Assembly (NCBI GenBank): GCA_903896545.1 | Contig: CAITYF010000029.1 | Span: forward strand, 1 to 64,000 | Source of the DNA: an uncultured Myxococcales bacterium | GTDB lineage: Bacteria > Myxococcota_A > UBA9042 | Direction: 5' to 3' | DNA: 64,000 nt | In this document: one piece after another, positions 1 to 7,593 of the stretch | How positions within the stretch are numbered: the stretch's first letter is position 1 | How the letters are laid out: each line of letters opens with the position of its first letter | Position numbers and translations under genes: made by a program | The notes under the pieces: model-generated | Told to the model about the DNA's origin: nothing | Databases searched by the model: none | The model's input: the letters and a program-made list of their open reading frames with translations, nothing else

Positions 1-215
1 ATCGTTGTTGCTGGCCGGCGCTGGCGCCGGGCCAATCAACTCCCGCCCCGCCGCCGCCGCTTCCATCCGCCGCCCCGTCAGCCTCCGAAAACCGCCAGCC
101 GCCTGAAGCAACCCAGCACTCCCGCCCCAGCGAGAAACTCTCAACAACTGCGCGTTGCTGGTGGAAAACAAACCCAAGTTTGTTCACTGTGGCAGCGCCC
201 AAAGCAGGCGGCCCC
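1..215. other. Left-edge stretch without a recognisable gene
   Basis: Very C-rich sequence upstream of the MazF remnant. I see no open frame with a recognisable protein signature on either strand, no tRNA-like fold and no clear repeat. It may be the tail of a gene cut by the window edge. Confidence 0.3.
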
Positions 216-530
216 TCAATAGCCGACGCATAACGCGATGGCCGCCGCAATCTCCTCGACCTGTTCCACCGTGATTTGGCCGAACTTGCGGACCAACCGG
301 TGTTCGGAAACGGATTTCACCTGAAACGCGTCTGCTCCGGACTCCTTGACCAGGCCGTTCTCCCGCGTGGGCAGCAGCAGCACAAACCACGAGCACTGGG
401 CAAACGCGGGTTTCCATTCCGTCACCGGCACCACGATGCACAGCGGCAAACGGCCCACTTCTGGCACGTTCATCACCACCGCCGGACGGGCCTTCTGGAT
501 TTCCGCCCCTACCGCCGGCCTGAATTCCAC
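216..530 (-). pseudogene. MazF/PemK-type endoribonuclease toxin, N-terminally damaged
   Basis: The 104-residue frame carries the typical MazF/PemK N-terminal signature FRPAVGAEIQKARPAVVM and a normal C-terminal helix. Toxins of this family cleave mRNA and are held in check by a cognate antitoxin. The usual first strand (a G-D-hydrophobic-W stretch just before this signature) is missing. Reading upstream in the same frame gives a stop and then D-V-E-F instead. The first ATG (530) falls inside the beta strand that would normally be residues 8-10. Directly upstream, in another frame, lies the start of an antitoxin-like peptide, so an internal deletion appears to have joined antitoxin start to toxin body. 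The family is clear. Whether it still folds or works is doubtful. Confidence 0.6.
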
Positions 531-580
531 GTCTCAGGCAGCGCTTTCACCTTTTCGGCAACCATTTCGTTCGTGCTCAT
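509..580 (-). pseudogene. Truncated antitoxin reading frame ahead of the MazF remnant
   Basis: An ATG at 580 opens a 23-codon frame whose first residues (MSTNEMVAEKVKALPE) resemble the N-terminus of small antitoxins that precede MazF or PIN toxins. After that point it runs out of frame into the toxin sequence and stops at a TAG at 511-509. It overlaps the toxin frame in a different phase, as expected if a deletion removed most of the antitoxin and the toxin start. There is no obvious ribosome-binding site. This rests on a short stretch and is an inference. Confidence 0.35.
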
Positions 581-654
581 GGTGAAAAGCTAGACGAGCG
601 CCCGGTGACATGCAAGAACAGGAGCGCGGCGATTCCTGTCCGCCGTTCACACTC

Positions 655-749
655 ACGTAACAGCTAATGGTGAGGCCATGCGCTCGGGCGATAGCCGCGA
701 TCTTGAGGTCATTCGGGCCAATGATACGCCCGTGTCGGGCAAAAAGGGC
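655..749 (-). pseudogene. Remnant of a PIN-domain (VapC-like) toxin C-terminus
   Basis: One minus-strand frame, without a start codon, reads ARHGRIIGPNDLKIAAIARA followed by HGLT. This is the hallmark C-terminal block of VapC-type PIN ribonucleases (I-G-x-N-D-x-x-I-A-A, then A-h-G-h-x-L/h). The Asp of the NDL block is one of the metal-binding acidic residues of the fold. The expected following strand (T-x-N/D-x-x-x-F) is not present in frame, and the N-terminal half of a PIN domain is not recognisable upstream. It sits beside the damaged MazF pair, so the area looks like a toxin-antitoxin graveyard. Confidence 0.45.
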
Positions 750-929
750 ACTACCACTCCTTCCGTCGGTTCCACTTCCGCCCCATTATCGTTTTGGCCG
801 ATAGAGCGAACAATATTATCAATTTTGCAGGACACCGTCAGACGGTTAACTTGGGCACGTAATTAAGTGTGTGGGGCTGCAGTGCCGTCACAAGCGTCAA
901 CAACAAACAGAACAAGAAAGAACGAAAAC

Positions 930-1697
930 ATGAACAGCGCGTCAAGAATGAGCACGAAAGAGAAGCAATTCTCCCTGAACCGCGGAGCGTCAAGAAGCAA
1001 TCTTCTATCAGTCACGGCTGCACTGTTTGCAGCGCTTTTGTGCGCGCAAGCAGGCCCCGATGGCCACTGGGAATCCGATATTACCGGGGACGGCCCGCAG
1101 CGGATTCGGGTGACGCTCGACCTGGCAAAGAACGCAAAATCCGAGTGGCTTGCCAGTATGGGCCTTCCCTCCGAAAATAAGACCGGCCTGGTCGTGAAGG
1201 ATCTTACAGTGGACGGCAAGTCCGTGAAGTTTGTTGCCCTCGAACTCATGTCGGCTCGATTCGACCTGACCCTGGAACCGAACGGGAAAATGAAGGGGAC
1301 GATCTCTGGCGCAGGCTCGCAGCCAGTCGAATTCAAGCGCACCGGCGAGGCCAAGGTGGAACTGATGCCAGCCAGCCCGGCGGTGTCGAAGGAATTGGAA
1401 GGAGATTGGGAAGGCTCGCTCAATTCGCCCAATGGTGCGTTCCGGATGGTATTCCATTTCAAGAACCAACCGGACAAGACGGTAATGACGACCTTCGACA
1501 CTCCCAACGCCACTAACCTGCCGCTCAATGACGTGAAACAGACAGGCCAGAAAGTGGAGTTCGGGATGAGAATCGCTCACGGCACCTTTCAGGGTTCCCT
1601 GAACAAGGCAGGCACCGAACTGGCCGGCCAGTTCACCCACGAGGCAAACAGCGTTCCGATGACGCTGCGGAAGAAATCAACGCAGCCCGCAAAATAG
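930..1697 (+). CDS. Secreted protein with two tandem beta-rich repeats, function unknown
   Basis: The protein has 255 residues from the ATG at 930, which follows an AAGAAAG-like ribosome-binding site; ATG 948 is an alternative. A signal peptide is evident: a basic N-region, a hydrophobic run at about residues 25-38, and an A-Q-A cleavage site near 41. The mature part contains two related units of about 95 residues (roughly 44-140 and 158-250), each beginning G-x-W-E-G/S and ending in a strand-rich segment with a G-T-h-x-G pattern. Similar G-x-W-x-G units occur as lipocalin-like domains N-terminal to secreted hydrolases, but here no hydrolase follows. Base composition matches the following Sel1 gene rather than the main part of the window. 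I cannot name a function. Confidence 0.7.
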   Translation: MNSASRMSTKEKQFSLNRGASRSNLLSVTAALFAALLCAQAGPDGHWESDITGDGPQRIRVTLDLAKNAKSEWLASMGLPSENKTGLVVKDLTVDGKSVKFVALELMSARFDLTLEPNGKMKGTISGAGSQPVEFKRTGEAKVELMPASPAVSKELEGDWEGSLNSPNGAFRMVFHFKNQPDKTVMTTFDTPNATNLPLNDVKQTGQKVEFGMRIAHGTFQGSLNKAGTELAGQFTHEANSVPMTLRKKSTQPAK

Positions 1698-1795
1698 GCA
1701 GGAACCGCCCGGGGAAACTCCGAAGCAGAACCCAACAGACATCGTTTGATCATCGCTTGGCCCGGTGCTATTCTTCCGAACACCGGTTGTAGTAT

Positions 1796-3805
1796 ATGAA
1801 ACTTTTGCCATGGAACGTCGGAACGAGACTGCGTCAGATTCGTGGTGGGCACCAGATCGCCCAGGGGCAACGGCTGCCTGTTCTGCGCCATGGTGTGGCG
1901 GCAGCGGCGCGCAATGTTCTTCGCGGGGTTCTTCCGCTGGTGTTGGTCATGTGCGTTAGTCTGGCGGAGGGTTTGCCTTTCATCAGCGGCGTGGAGGGAC
2001 TTAAAGCGAAGGCTGCCGCAGGCGATTCCAAGTCGCAGAACGCGCTGGCTGAAAAGTACTACAAGGGAGACGGGATGCCGCAAAGCGCAGCCGAGGCGGC
2101 CACGTGGTATCGCAAGGCGGCTGAGCAGGGCAATCCGAATGCCCAGTCCAGCCTCGGGAAGCTTTATTACAACGGCGAGGGCGTTCCCAAAGACGTTTCG
2201 GAAGCGGTCAAGTGGCTCGGCAAGGCGGCGATGCGCGGCGACCTGAAGGCCCAATCGATACTGGGGTTGATTTATGCCAGCGGTGACGGCGTGCCCAAAG
2301 ATGTGGTGGAAGCCGTCAAGTGGCTTCGCAAGGCGGCGGACCGAGGTGATGCGGAGGCCCAACTCAATTTGGGGTGGATGTACTCGACGGGACAGGGAGT
2401 GCCAGCAAACGCGAGCACTGCGGTCAAGTGGTACGGCAAGGCGGCAGATCACGGCCTTGCCCAGGCGCAATACGCGCTGGGAGAGAGCTACGCGGCCGGC
2501 CGGGGGGTGACCGAAGACATTGGCAAAGCGGTCAAGAGGTTTCGCGCGGCCGCTAAAGAAGGTCTAGCCGAGGCGCAGGTTCAGCTCGGGTCCATGTATT
2601 ATGGCGGGCAGGGGGTTCCCAAAGATGCAGCGGAGGCATCTGTATGGTTTCACAAGGCCGCAGGCCAGGGCTTTGCGCCGGCGCAGTTGATTCTGGCGTG
2701 GATGTACCAAAGCGGCGAGGGTGTGCCTAAAGATGCGGCCGAAGCAGTGCAGTGGCTTCGCAAAGCCGCTGACCAGGGGGATGCCAATGCGCAATGGAAC
2801 CTCGCGTTTGCGTATGAGAAGGGAGATGGCGTGGCCAAGAGCACGGGCGATGCCGCGAGCTGGTACCGCAGAGCAGCCGAGCGAGCCGGTTCCGAAACCC
2901 CGGACACCGCTGCGACTCATCATGAGGGAAGCCGGCGCTTTCTGACACAGGTCTCCGAACCAGCCGGCTGTATCCGCTCCGCCGCCGAGGCGGGTCTGGC
3001 TTTCGCCCAGTGCCAGCTCGGGGATATGTATGCCAACGGTTGGGGAGTATCCAAGAATCGTGCGGAGGCAGCCAACTGGTATCGGAAAGCCGCGGCGCAG
3101 GGCGTGGTCGAGGCCCAAATCAATCTTTGGGCGAGTTATTCAAACGGCGACGGCGTACCCAAGGATGCCACCGAAGCGGTCAAGTGGCTTGGGCAGGCTG
3201 CCGAGCACGGTCTGGCTCTGGCCCAATACAATCTTTCGATGATTTATACCAGCGGTGATGGCGTTCCCAAGAACACGGCGGAAGCCTTGAGACGGCTTCG
3301 GGGGGCAGCAGAGCAGGGTTTTGCCGCGGCCCAGTGCAAACTCGGCTTGAGGTACATGGCGGGACAGGGAGTGCCGGAAGATGCTGTCGAAGCGGTCAAG
3401 TGGTTTCGCAAAGCGGCGGATCAAGGTTACGCCCGAGCCCAATACAACCTGGCGGTCAGTTATGCCAGCGGGCGGGGCGTGTCCAAAGATCCGGCCGAAG
3501 CGGCCGGATCCGGCTCTATCCTGCGCGGTCCGGCTAGCGCCGACGCTCCGGACGGAGACCCGCTGCGCGCGCCTCCGCCGCAAGCGGTAGCGATCCGTTT
3601 CGCGGTGGTGCACGACCATCAGCGCGATGGCCACGACGGCGGGGACGACGACGGAACGTCGCTCCTACTGCACGCCGTGTACGCGCGTGGCCCGTCCGAT
3701 TTGGCGCCAGCGCGCAAGGGGCCCAACGCTCCGCGCGGAGGCCCGCATCGGGACTCCGTCGCCAACGTCCGACGTTGGCGATTGGAGACCCGGTCCGGCC
3801 TTTGA
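1796..3805 (+). CDS. Sel1-repeat protein, C-terminus replaced at the seam
   Basis: After a hydrophobic segment near residues 44-58 that could be a signal peptide, the protein carries about thirteen Sel1-like (TPR-type, 36-residue) repeats from about residue 68 to 567, consensus VKWLRKAADQGDANAQ then hLG-hY-G-GVPKDAAEA. One repeat near residue 360 is degenerate. Sel1 arrays mediate protein-protein contacts. The array breaks off in mid-unit at about nucleotide 3505. The last ~100 codons (to 3805) are low-complexity Ala/Pro/Arg/Gly sequence with no repeat, which looks like read-through in GC-rich DNA. The genuine gene therefore probably covers 1796 to about 3505, and the annotated stop is accidental. 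The start at 1796 lacks a convincing ribosome-binding site. Confidence 0.7.
   Translation: MKLLPWNVGTRLRQIRGGHQIAQGQRLPVLRHGVAAAARNVLRGVLPLVLVMCVSLAEGLPFISGVEGLKAKAAAGDSKSQNALAEKYYKGDGMPQSAAEAATWYRKAAEQGNPNAQSSLGKLYYNGEGVPKDVSEAVKWLGKAAMRGDLKAQSILGLIYASGDGVPKDVVEAVKWLRKAADRGDAEAQLNLGWMYSTGQGVPANASTAVKWYGKAADHGLAQAQYALGESYAAGRGVTEDIGKAVKRFRAAAKEGLAEAQVQLGSMYYGGQGVPKDAAEASVWFHKAAGQGFAPAQLILAWMYQSGEGVPKDAAEAVQWLRKAADQGDANAQWNLAFAYEKGDGVAKSTGDAASWYRRAAERAGSETPDTAATHHEGSRRFLTQVSEPAGCIRSAAEAGLAFAQCQLGDMYANGWGVSKNRAEAANWYRKAAAQGVVEAQINLWASYSNGDGVPKDATEAVKWLGQAAEHGLALAQYNLSMIYTSGDGVPKNTAEALRRLRGAAEQGFAAAQCKLGLRYMAGQGVPEDAVEAVKWFRKAADQGYARAQYNLAVSYASGRGVSKDPAEAAGSGSILRGPASADAPDGDPLRAPPPQAVAIRFAVVHDHQRDGHDGGDDDGTSLLLHAVYARGPSDLAPARKGPNAPRGGPHRDSVANVRRWRLETRSGL
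3488..3510. repeat. Perfect inverted repeat at the Sel1 seam
   Basis: Arms GATCCGGCC (3488-3496) and GGCCGGATC (3502-3510) are separated by GAAGC. The Sel1 coding pattern ends inside this element. The repeat therefore marks the compositional boundary to within about ten bases. Confidence 0.75.
3729..3740. repeat. 12-base perfect palindrome
   Basis: CTCCGCGCGGAG is its own reverse complement. It is one of several palindromic elements clustered in this short gap. Confidence 0.5.
3759..3781. repeat. 11+11 perfect inverted repeat with one-base centre
   Basis: Arms TCGCCAACGTC (3759-3769) and GACGTTGGCGA (3771-3781) surround a single C. An almost loopless hairpin like this suits an operator or recombination site better than an intrinsic terminator, and no T-tract follows on either side. 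Confidence 0.6.
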
Positions 3806-3811
3806 GGCCGG
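3795..3811 (-). terminator. Hairpin downstream of the beta-barrel-like gene
   Basis: CCGGCC, TTTGA, GGCCGG forms a six-base all-GC stem about 35 bases beyond the stop of the 3848-4591 gene on the minus strand. There is no strong U-tract. A termination role is possible but unproven. Confidence 0.3.
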
Positions 3812-3847
3812 ATGCGCCCCGAACCTCTTGCTCCCGTGAACTGTCGG

Positions 3848-4591
3848 TCAAAAAGGCTTCGGAAACCGCGCCCAGCTCGTCGAGTTCGAGCGAAAGCTGA
3901 GCAGCAGCAACGCCTGGCTGTCCGACATCGACATCTCCGGCTGCTTCGGACCGAACCACATCCAGCGCAGGTTGTAGCGCGCCGTCAGCCAAATGCCCCA
4001 GCCCTTGTTGCGCGGGCTGATGGGAAAATCCGCGCCGCCGCCTACGTAGATGTTCGGCTGCCATTCCGAGTGCTCGCTGCCCGACGTCACGTGCGCTTGG
4101 GCGAGCGCGTCCGTGCCCGTCAGCGTCGCGCGGACGATCGAGACGCCTGCGTAGCCGTGAATGCCGGCGAAGACGTCGTTCCACCAGTCGTTGAACACGA
4201 TGATCGGAAAACCGGGGTGCGTGCCAACTTGAAAACCGACCTCGCTGCGTGTCAGCCCCGCGCCATTCGTGCCACCGTGCGTGACGCGCTCGAAGCCCAA
4301 CTCGGCGTCAACGAACTGGGAAATTGCTGAGAGGCGGCCGGCAACGCGAAAACCCAGACCGGAATGTTCAACCAATGACGGCGAGTGGTCCAACCAATTC
4401 ATCACCGGACCGATCATCACGCTCGTCTGATTGCCGTCCCACAAGTGCGGCTCCGGCGGCGGAGGCGGCTCCTCGGGCGGCGCGGTCGCCAATGGCGGAC
4501 GCTCGTGCGGGTCGACTACCGGCGGCGTCTGGGCGAAAACGGAAGAGGCGAGCGCGCAGGAGGCCAGCGTCCCGAAGACCCAACGCTTCAT
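3848..4591 (-). CDS. Secreted outer-membrane beta-barrel-like protein
   Basis: The protein has 247 residues. An N-terminal signal peptide ends at about residue 20 (A-S-S-V-F-A-Q), followed by a Pro-rich linker (about 23-50, including P-P-P-P-P-E-P). The rest is a series of alternating amphipathic strands rich in Gly, aromatic residues and short turns, ending in an aromatic-terminated strand (final residue Phe). A C-terminal Phe after alternating hydrophobic residues is typical of outer-membrane barrels recognised by BamA. Its start overlaps the stop of the UshA-like/cytochrome gene by four bases (ATGA), so the two are translationally coupled. The cargo or partner is not evident. Confidence 0.65.
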   Translation of the reverse strand: MKRWVFGTLASCALASSVFAQTPPVVDPHERPPLATAPPEEPPPPPEPHLWDGNQTSVMIGPVMNWLDHSPSLVEHSGLGFRVAGRLSAISQFVDAELGFERVTHGGTNGAGLTRSEVGFQVGTHPGFPIIVFNDWWNDVFAGIHGYAGVSIVRATLTGTDALAQAHVTSGSEHSEWQPNIYVGGGADFPISPRNKGWGIWLTARYNLRWMWFGPKQPEMSMSDSQALLLLSFRSNSTSWARFPKPF

Positions 4592-6240
4592 GGTGCCTTC
4601 GCCCCTTTCAACGGCAGGCCATGGCCAGGCACGAGAACGCGCTTGCGGTAGTCGGCGAAGTCAAAGCGCGGCGAGTGCACCGACGTGTGGCAAGCGGCAC
4701 AAAGTGTCGCATCCGGCTGCGCGATAATGCGGGAATTCGGCCCGCGTGTCGGGTTCTTGACGTGAAGCGAACCGGGGCCGTGACACGACTCGCACTGCAC
4801 GTCCGTGCGCCCTTCCAGATGCGCCAGATTCGAGCCGCCGGGCTGACCAAAACCAGTCACGTGGCACGAAACACAATCCAGGTCCTTGGTCTTCTCCGCC
4901 TTCTCCAGTGCTTTCCACGCTTGCAGGTGCAGATCCGCCGCCGCGAAAGCCGCGGTGTCGTCATGGCACTCCATGCACGCCTGCTGCCCGACGTAGGCCG
5001 CCTGACCGGGCGCCGGCGCGAGGACCTCGCCTGCCGCCTTCAAGTTGGCCTCAGCCACTTTCGCGTCGTACTCCGCCACGATCTTGGCCACTTCCGGATC
5101 AGTGGGCGTCGACCACGCCAAGCCGATCGGCCGAAATGCCGCCAGCGCGCCCGGCGGCAATGCCTTGCCTTTCACACGCTTGGCCGCATCCAGACGCATC
5201 CGCATTTCCGCCAGACGCGACTCGAAGAACGGCAGCGCCTTCTGGTTGGCCATCGTCGATCGCGCCTTGATCTCCGCGAGTGTCTTTTCCATCGCCGTGA
5301 TGCGCTCTTGCAGATCAGCCGCCACGCCGGGAATCGCCTCGCTCACTTCCTTCCACGCGTGATCCTGTCCACTCGGTGCAAGAGTCAGCGCGCTCACCCA
5401 CGCGCCATGCCGCGCCGCGTGCACAACAAGGGTGTCGCCCTCGCGCTCCAAGTCCAGCTCAGGTTCAATTTTCTCGTCCAGCTGACCAACCACCATGACG
5501 TCGATGCCCGGCACCGCGCGCGCCAGCTTGCGGGAGCCGCGAAGCCCCAGATTGGACAACACGATCACGACCTTGACGCCTTGACTCCGCAGACGCACAA
5601 CCTCGTCCTGAACGGCCTGCTGGCGCATGCCATCATCTTCAGGCGCTTTGGGATCGACGCCGATCAGGCCCACGGCGACGCCGGACTTCGTCCGCATCAG
5701 CGTCGACCGCATCGCCTTGCGCGACCCGCCTTGCAGTGCGAGCAACGGCCACCGCGCGTTGTCATACACAGCCCGCACCACGCTACCGCCCACTTCCATG
5801 TCGTACGTTGACAGCGCAACCGCGGCGATCTTCAAGTGATCCAGCGAGCTTGCGAACGCGTCGAGGCGGCTCGCCATCTGCTCCGCGCGCAGACCCGACG
5901 TGGCATCAGCATCCGCAAGCAGGCTACCCGCGTGCACGACGATCACTGAATCGTCCTTCACCCTGAGATCGTCCACAAACTTGGCAATCCGCTCGACGCC
6001 GCCCTTCTGCAGGTCGATCGTGCAACCGCAGGGCTTCAGCACCGACTGCCAATCCGTCACCGCGATGATGGTCACGTGCGGTCGCTGGTACAAGTCACCC
6101 GTCGGGGCCACATCGATCGTCGGCTCCGGCATCGGTGGCGGCTCAACCTTCTGCTTCGAACAGCAAGAAGTCGCCAAGACGACCGCACACAGCGCGACGT
6201 GAGGCAGGACCAGCCGAGGAATGAATTGTGACGACGACAT
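4588..6240 (-). CDS. Lipoprotein: UshA-like metallophosphoesterase domain fused to a tetraheme c554-type cytochrome
   Basis: The lipobox L-A-T-S-C places the lipid-modified Cys at about residue 26. Residues 55-330 follow the UshA/5'-nucleotidase-like layout, with P-C-G-C (71-73) and a G-G-h-x-R-h segment near the start, as in the 'UshA-like (seleno)protein' group where the first Cys can be selenocysteine. A helical stretch follows. Four CxxCH heme sites then lie at about residues 422, 456, 483 and 514, with spacing and surrounding motifs (CVSCH-V-T-G, CESCHGPGS-x-H) typical of cytochrome c554 domains. Expected location is the periplasmic face, with electron-transfer chemistry next to a phosphoesterase-like fold. 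An upstream ATG at 6264 sits two bases after the previous stop; I prefer 6240 for its signal peptide. Its substrate is unknown. Confidence 0.8.
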   Translation of the reverse strand: MSSSQFIPRLVLPHVALCAVVLATSCCSKQKVEPPPMPEPTIDVAPTGDLYQRPHVTIIAVTDWQSVLKPCGCTIDLQKGGVERIAKFVDDLRVKDDSVIVVHAGSLLADADATSGLRAEQMASRLDAFASSLDHLKIAAVALSTYDMEVGGSVVRAVYDNARWPLLALQGGSRKAMRSTLMRTKSGVAVGLIGVDPKAPEDDGMRQQAVQDEVVRLRSQGVKVVIVLSNLGLRGSRKLARAVPGIDVMVVGQLDEKIEPELDLEREGDTLVVHAARHGAWVSALTLAPSGQDHAWKEVSEAIPGVAADLQERITAMEKTLAEIKARSTMANQKALPFFESRLAEMRMRLDAAKRVKGKALPPGALAAFRPIGLAWSTPTDPEVAKIVAEYDAKVAEANLKAAGEVLAPAPGQAAYVGQQACMECHDDTAAFAAADLHLQAWKALEKAEKTKDLDCVSCHVTGFGQPGGSNLAHLEGRTDVQCESCHGPGSLHVKNPTRGPNSRIIAQPDATLCAACHTSVHSPRFDFADYRKRVLVPGHGLPLKGAKAP

Positions 6241-6266
6241 CTTCAGCAACAAGATCCTCACCATCC

Positions 6267-7226
6267 TCAGTGCTTGATGGACGCGCTCAAGTTGCCGCTG
6301 AATGCCGCGGGCGCCACTTTCGTGACGGCCTTGGCACGGGACGGGTAGACGTCAACGATCGTAAACGTAGCCCCTTTGACACCTTTTACGCTGCCCGACA
6401 TGCCCTTCTGGACGCCCTGTCGGTCGCCAGCAGAGAGCGTCAGGGTCGAACCGCCGCCGCTCTCGCGGACGTCGACGACGGTGCATTCGATGTCTTTGAC
6501 CTTCTCGACGCACTCGCCGTCTTTGAGGACTTGCGTCGCGCTGCACTTGGGTCCCGCGGGGGCCGTCGCGACGCACTTCCCGCTGCTGGACTGACACACC
6601 TCGCCCTTACCGCACCGGACGCCAGCGCACCTGCTCGTCGTCTCGCGGACGCAACGGCTGCGCGCATCGCAGATCTCGTCGGGTGCGCAAGCGCCACCAC
6701 ACGGTTTGTCTACGCAGCGCTCGTCGACGCAATTCTGCTTGTCCGTGCAGGCGGCACAAGGGTCCAACGGCGCGCCGATCTCGACGGCGTATTCGCCTTT
6801 GCCGGTCGTCGCTTTGATCTGTACGACGTAACGGCCGTCGGCGCGGACGGCAAACGCAACCCGTGCGGTCTTTTCCGATCCGCCTTCAAAATTCGCGGTG
6901 CCAGCCGTCGTTCCGTCCGGGTTGTAGACGATGATGGAGCCGGCCAAAGTAGAGACGGCCCCGAAACGTCCGTGAGTAAAGCGCAATTCAACGTTGCCGG
7001 AGGTCTGCGCCAAGAAATACCGCCAATCTTCGGCGTCACCTGACAGGGGATCGAGCTTGTCGACCGTCGCGTCCAGACGCGAAAACATTTGCGCCTTGTT
7101 GCTCGCATTGTCGCCGTCTGGATCGCGCAACGCGGTACCGGAACAGGCCAAAACGAATGCGGTAAGGCTGACGACCAACACGCGTCGCGCGACGGCAGGT
7201 CCGAAAACAGGGTCACGAAATGGCAT
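6267..7226 (-). CDS. Cys-rich lipoprotein with a PPC-like beta domain
   Basis: About 319 residues from ATG 7226 (ATG 7232 is equally possible; GAGGT lies just upstream). The signal sequence ends with F-V-L-A-C-S, a lipobox. The first ~120 mature residues resemble bacterial pre-peptidase C-terminal-type beta-sandwiches (S-G-D-A-E-D-W-R-Y-F then strands). The central part is Cys-rich, with CxxxxC units such as CGGACAPDEIC and CGKGEVC that resemble Dickkopf/EB-like modules seen in myxobacterial surface proteins. The C-terminal ~80 residues form another beta domain (S-A-G-D-R-Q-G-V-x-x-G-M). It is the first gene of a three-gene minus-strand operon with the UshA/cytochrome and barrel-like genes. 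No enzymatic motif is seen. Confidence 0.7.
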   Translation of the reverse strand: MPFRDPVFGPAVARRVLVVSLTAFVLACSGTALRDPDGDNASNKAQMFSRLDATVDKLDPLSGDAEDWRYFLAQTSGNVELRFTHGRFGAVSTLAGSIIVYNPDGTTAGTANFEGGSEKTARVAFAVRADGRYVVQIKATTGKGEYAVEIGAPLDPCAACTDKQNCVDERCVDKPCGGACAPDEICDARSRCVRETTSRCAGVRCGKGEVCQSSSGKCVATAPAGPKCSATQVLKDGECVEKVKDIECTVVDVRESGGGSTLTLSAGDRQGVQKGMSGSVKGVKGATFTIVDVYPSRAKAVTKVAPAAFSGNLSASIKH

Positions 7227-7593
7227 CAACATGAGACCTCGCAGGCACCTCAGCAAGACACTAGGCCAGTGGGCGAGTCGGGTCAAGCCACGGGGGTCTC
7301 AGAATCCCCAGCGATTCAGACTGGAGCTTCGATTCTAGATGCAGTCCAAGGAGCTAGGCGAGAACCGATCCGACGGCAGCTTCAAGGGCGTCGGGACACG
7401 TTTTCTACGCGACGGCCCGGTATTGCGCCAGAAGCGCCGGATCCGGGCGACAGGACGGGCAAGATCAGGTACACTCCCGCGCTCCAGATGGCCGGATGCG
7501 GCACACGGGGCGAATGCCAACGGCGCGAACCGCCTGCGGAACGACGATCGCGACGCGGCCGCGAGAGGCCTGCGGATAGCGCTGCAAGTCAGG
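7227..7593. other. Divergent intergenic region upstream of the RdgB-RsmB fusion
   Basis: About 365 bases lie between divergent starts. The plus-strand frame stays open through much of it but has Arg-rich, non-conserved residues and no ribosome-binding site, so I exclude it from the coding region. It must carry the promoters of both operons. A TACACT hexamer near 7474 could be a -10 element, but I find no convincing -35 partner. Confidence 0.4.

Larger units (their letters stand above)
3511..3847. other. Transition region rich in inverted repeats, no credible gene
   Basis: No frame here shows recognisable protein signatures, although several stay open because of the high GC content. Besides the seam repeat, I see CTCCG-GA-CGGAG (3546-3557), a 12-base palindrome (3729-3740), an 11+11 hairpin (3759-3781) and a CCGGCC/GGCCGG hairpin (3795-3811). 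The last lies about 35 bases beyond the stop of the minus-strand gene that ends at 3848, so it could help end that transcript. Confidence 0.4.

Noticed and set aside
653-835. 60-codon minus-strand frame beginning at 835 as a separate gene
   Set aside because: The recognisable PIN signature is in a different frame; this one has no similarity and no ribosome-binding site.
3510-3805. C-terminal extension of the Sel1 protein as a real domain
   Set aside because: The composition is Ala/Pro/Arg/Gly low complexity and the break occurs in mid-repeat, so this looks like fortuitous reading through GC-rich DNA.
7339-7593. 85-residue N-terminal extension of the RdgB-RsmB fusion
   Set aside because: It has no conserved residues, is Arg-rich and lacks a ribosome-binding site; RdgB begins normally about 20 residues after the ATG at 7594.
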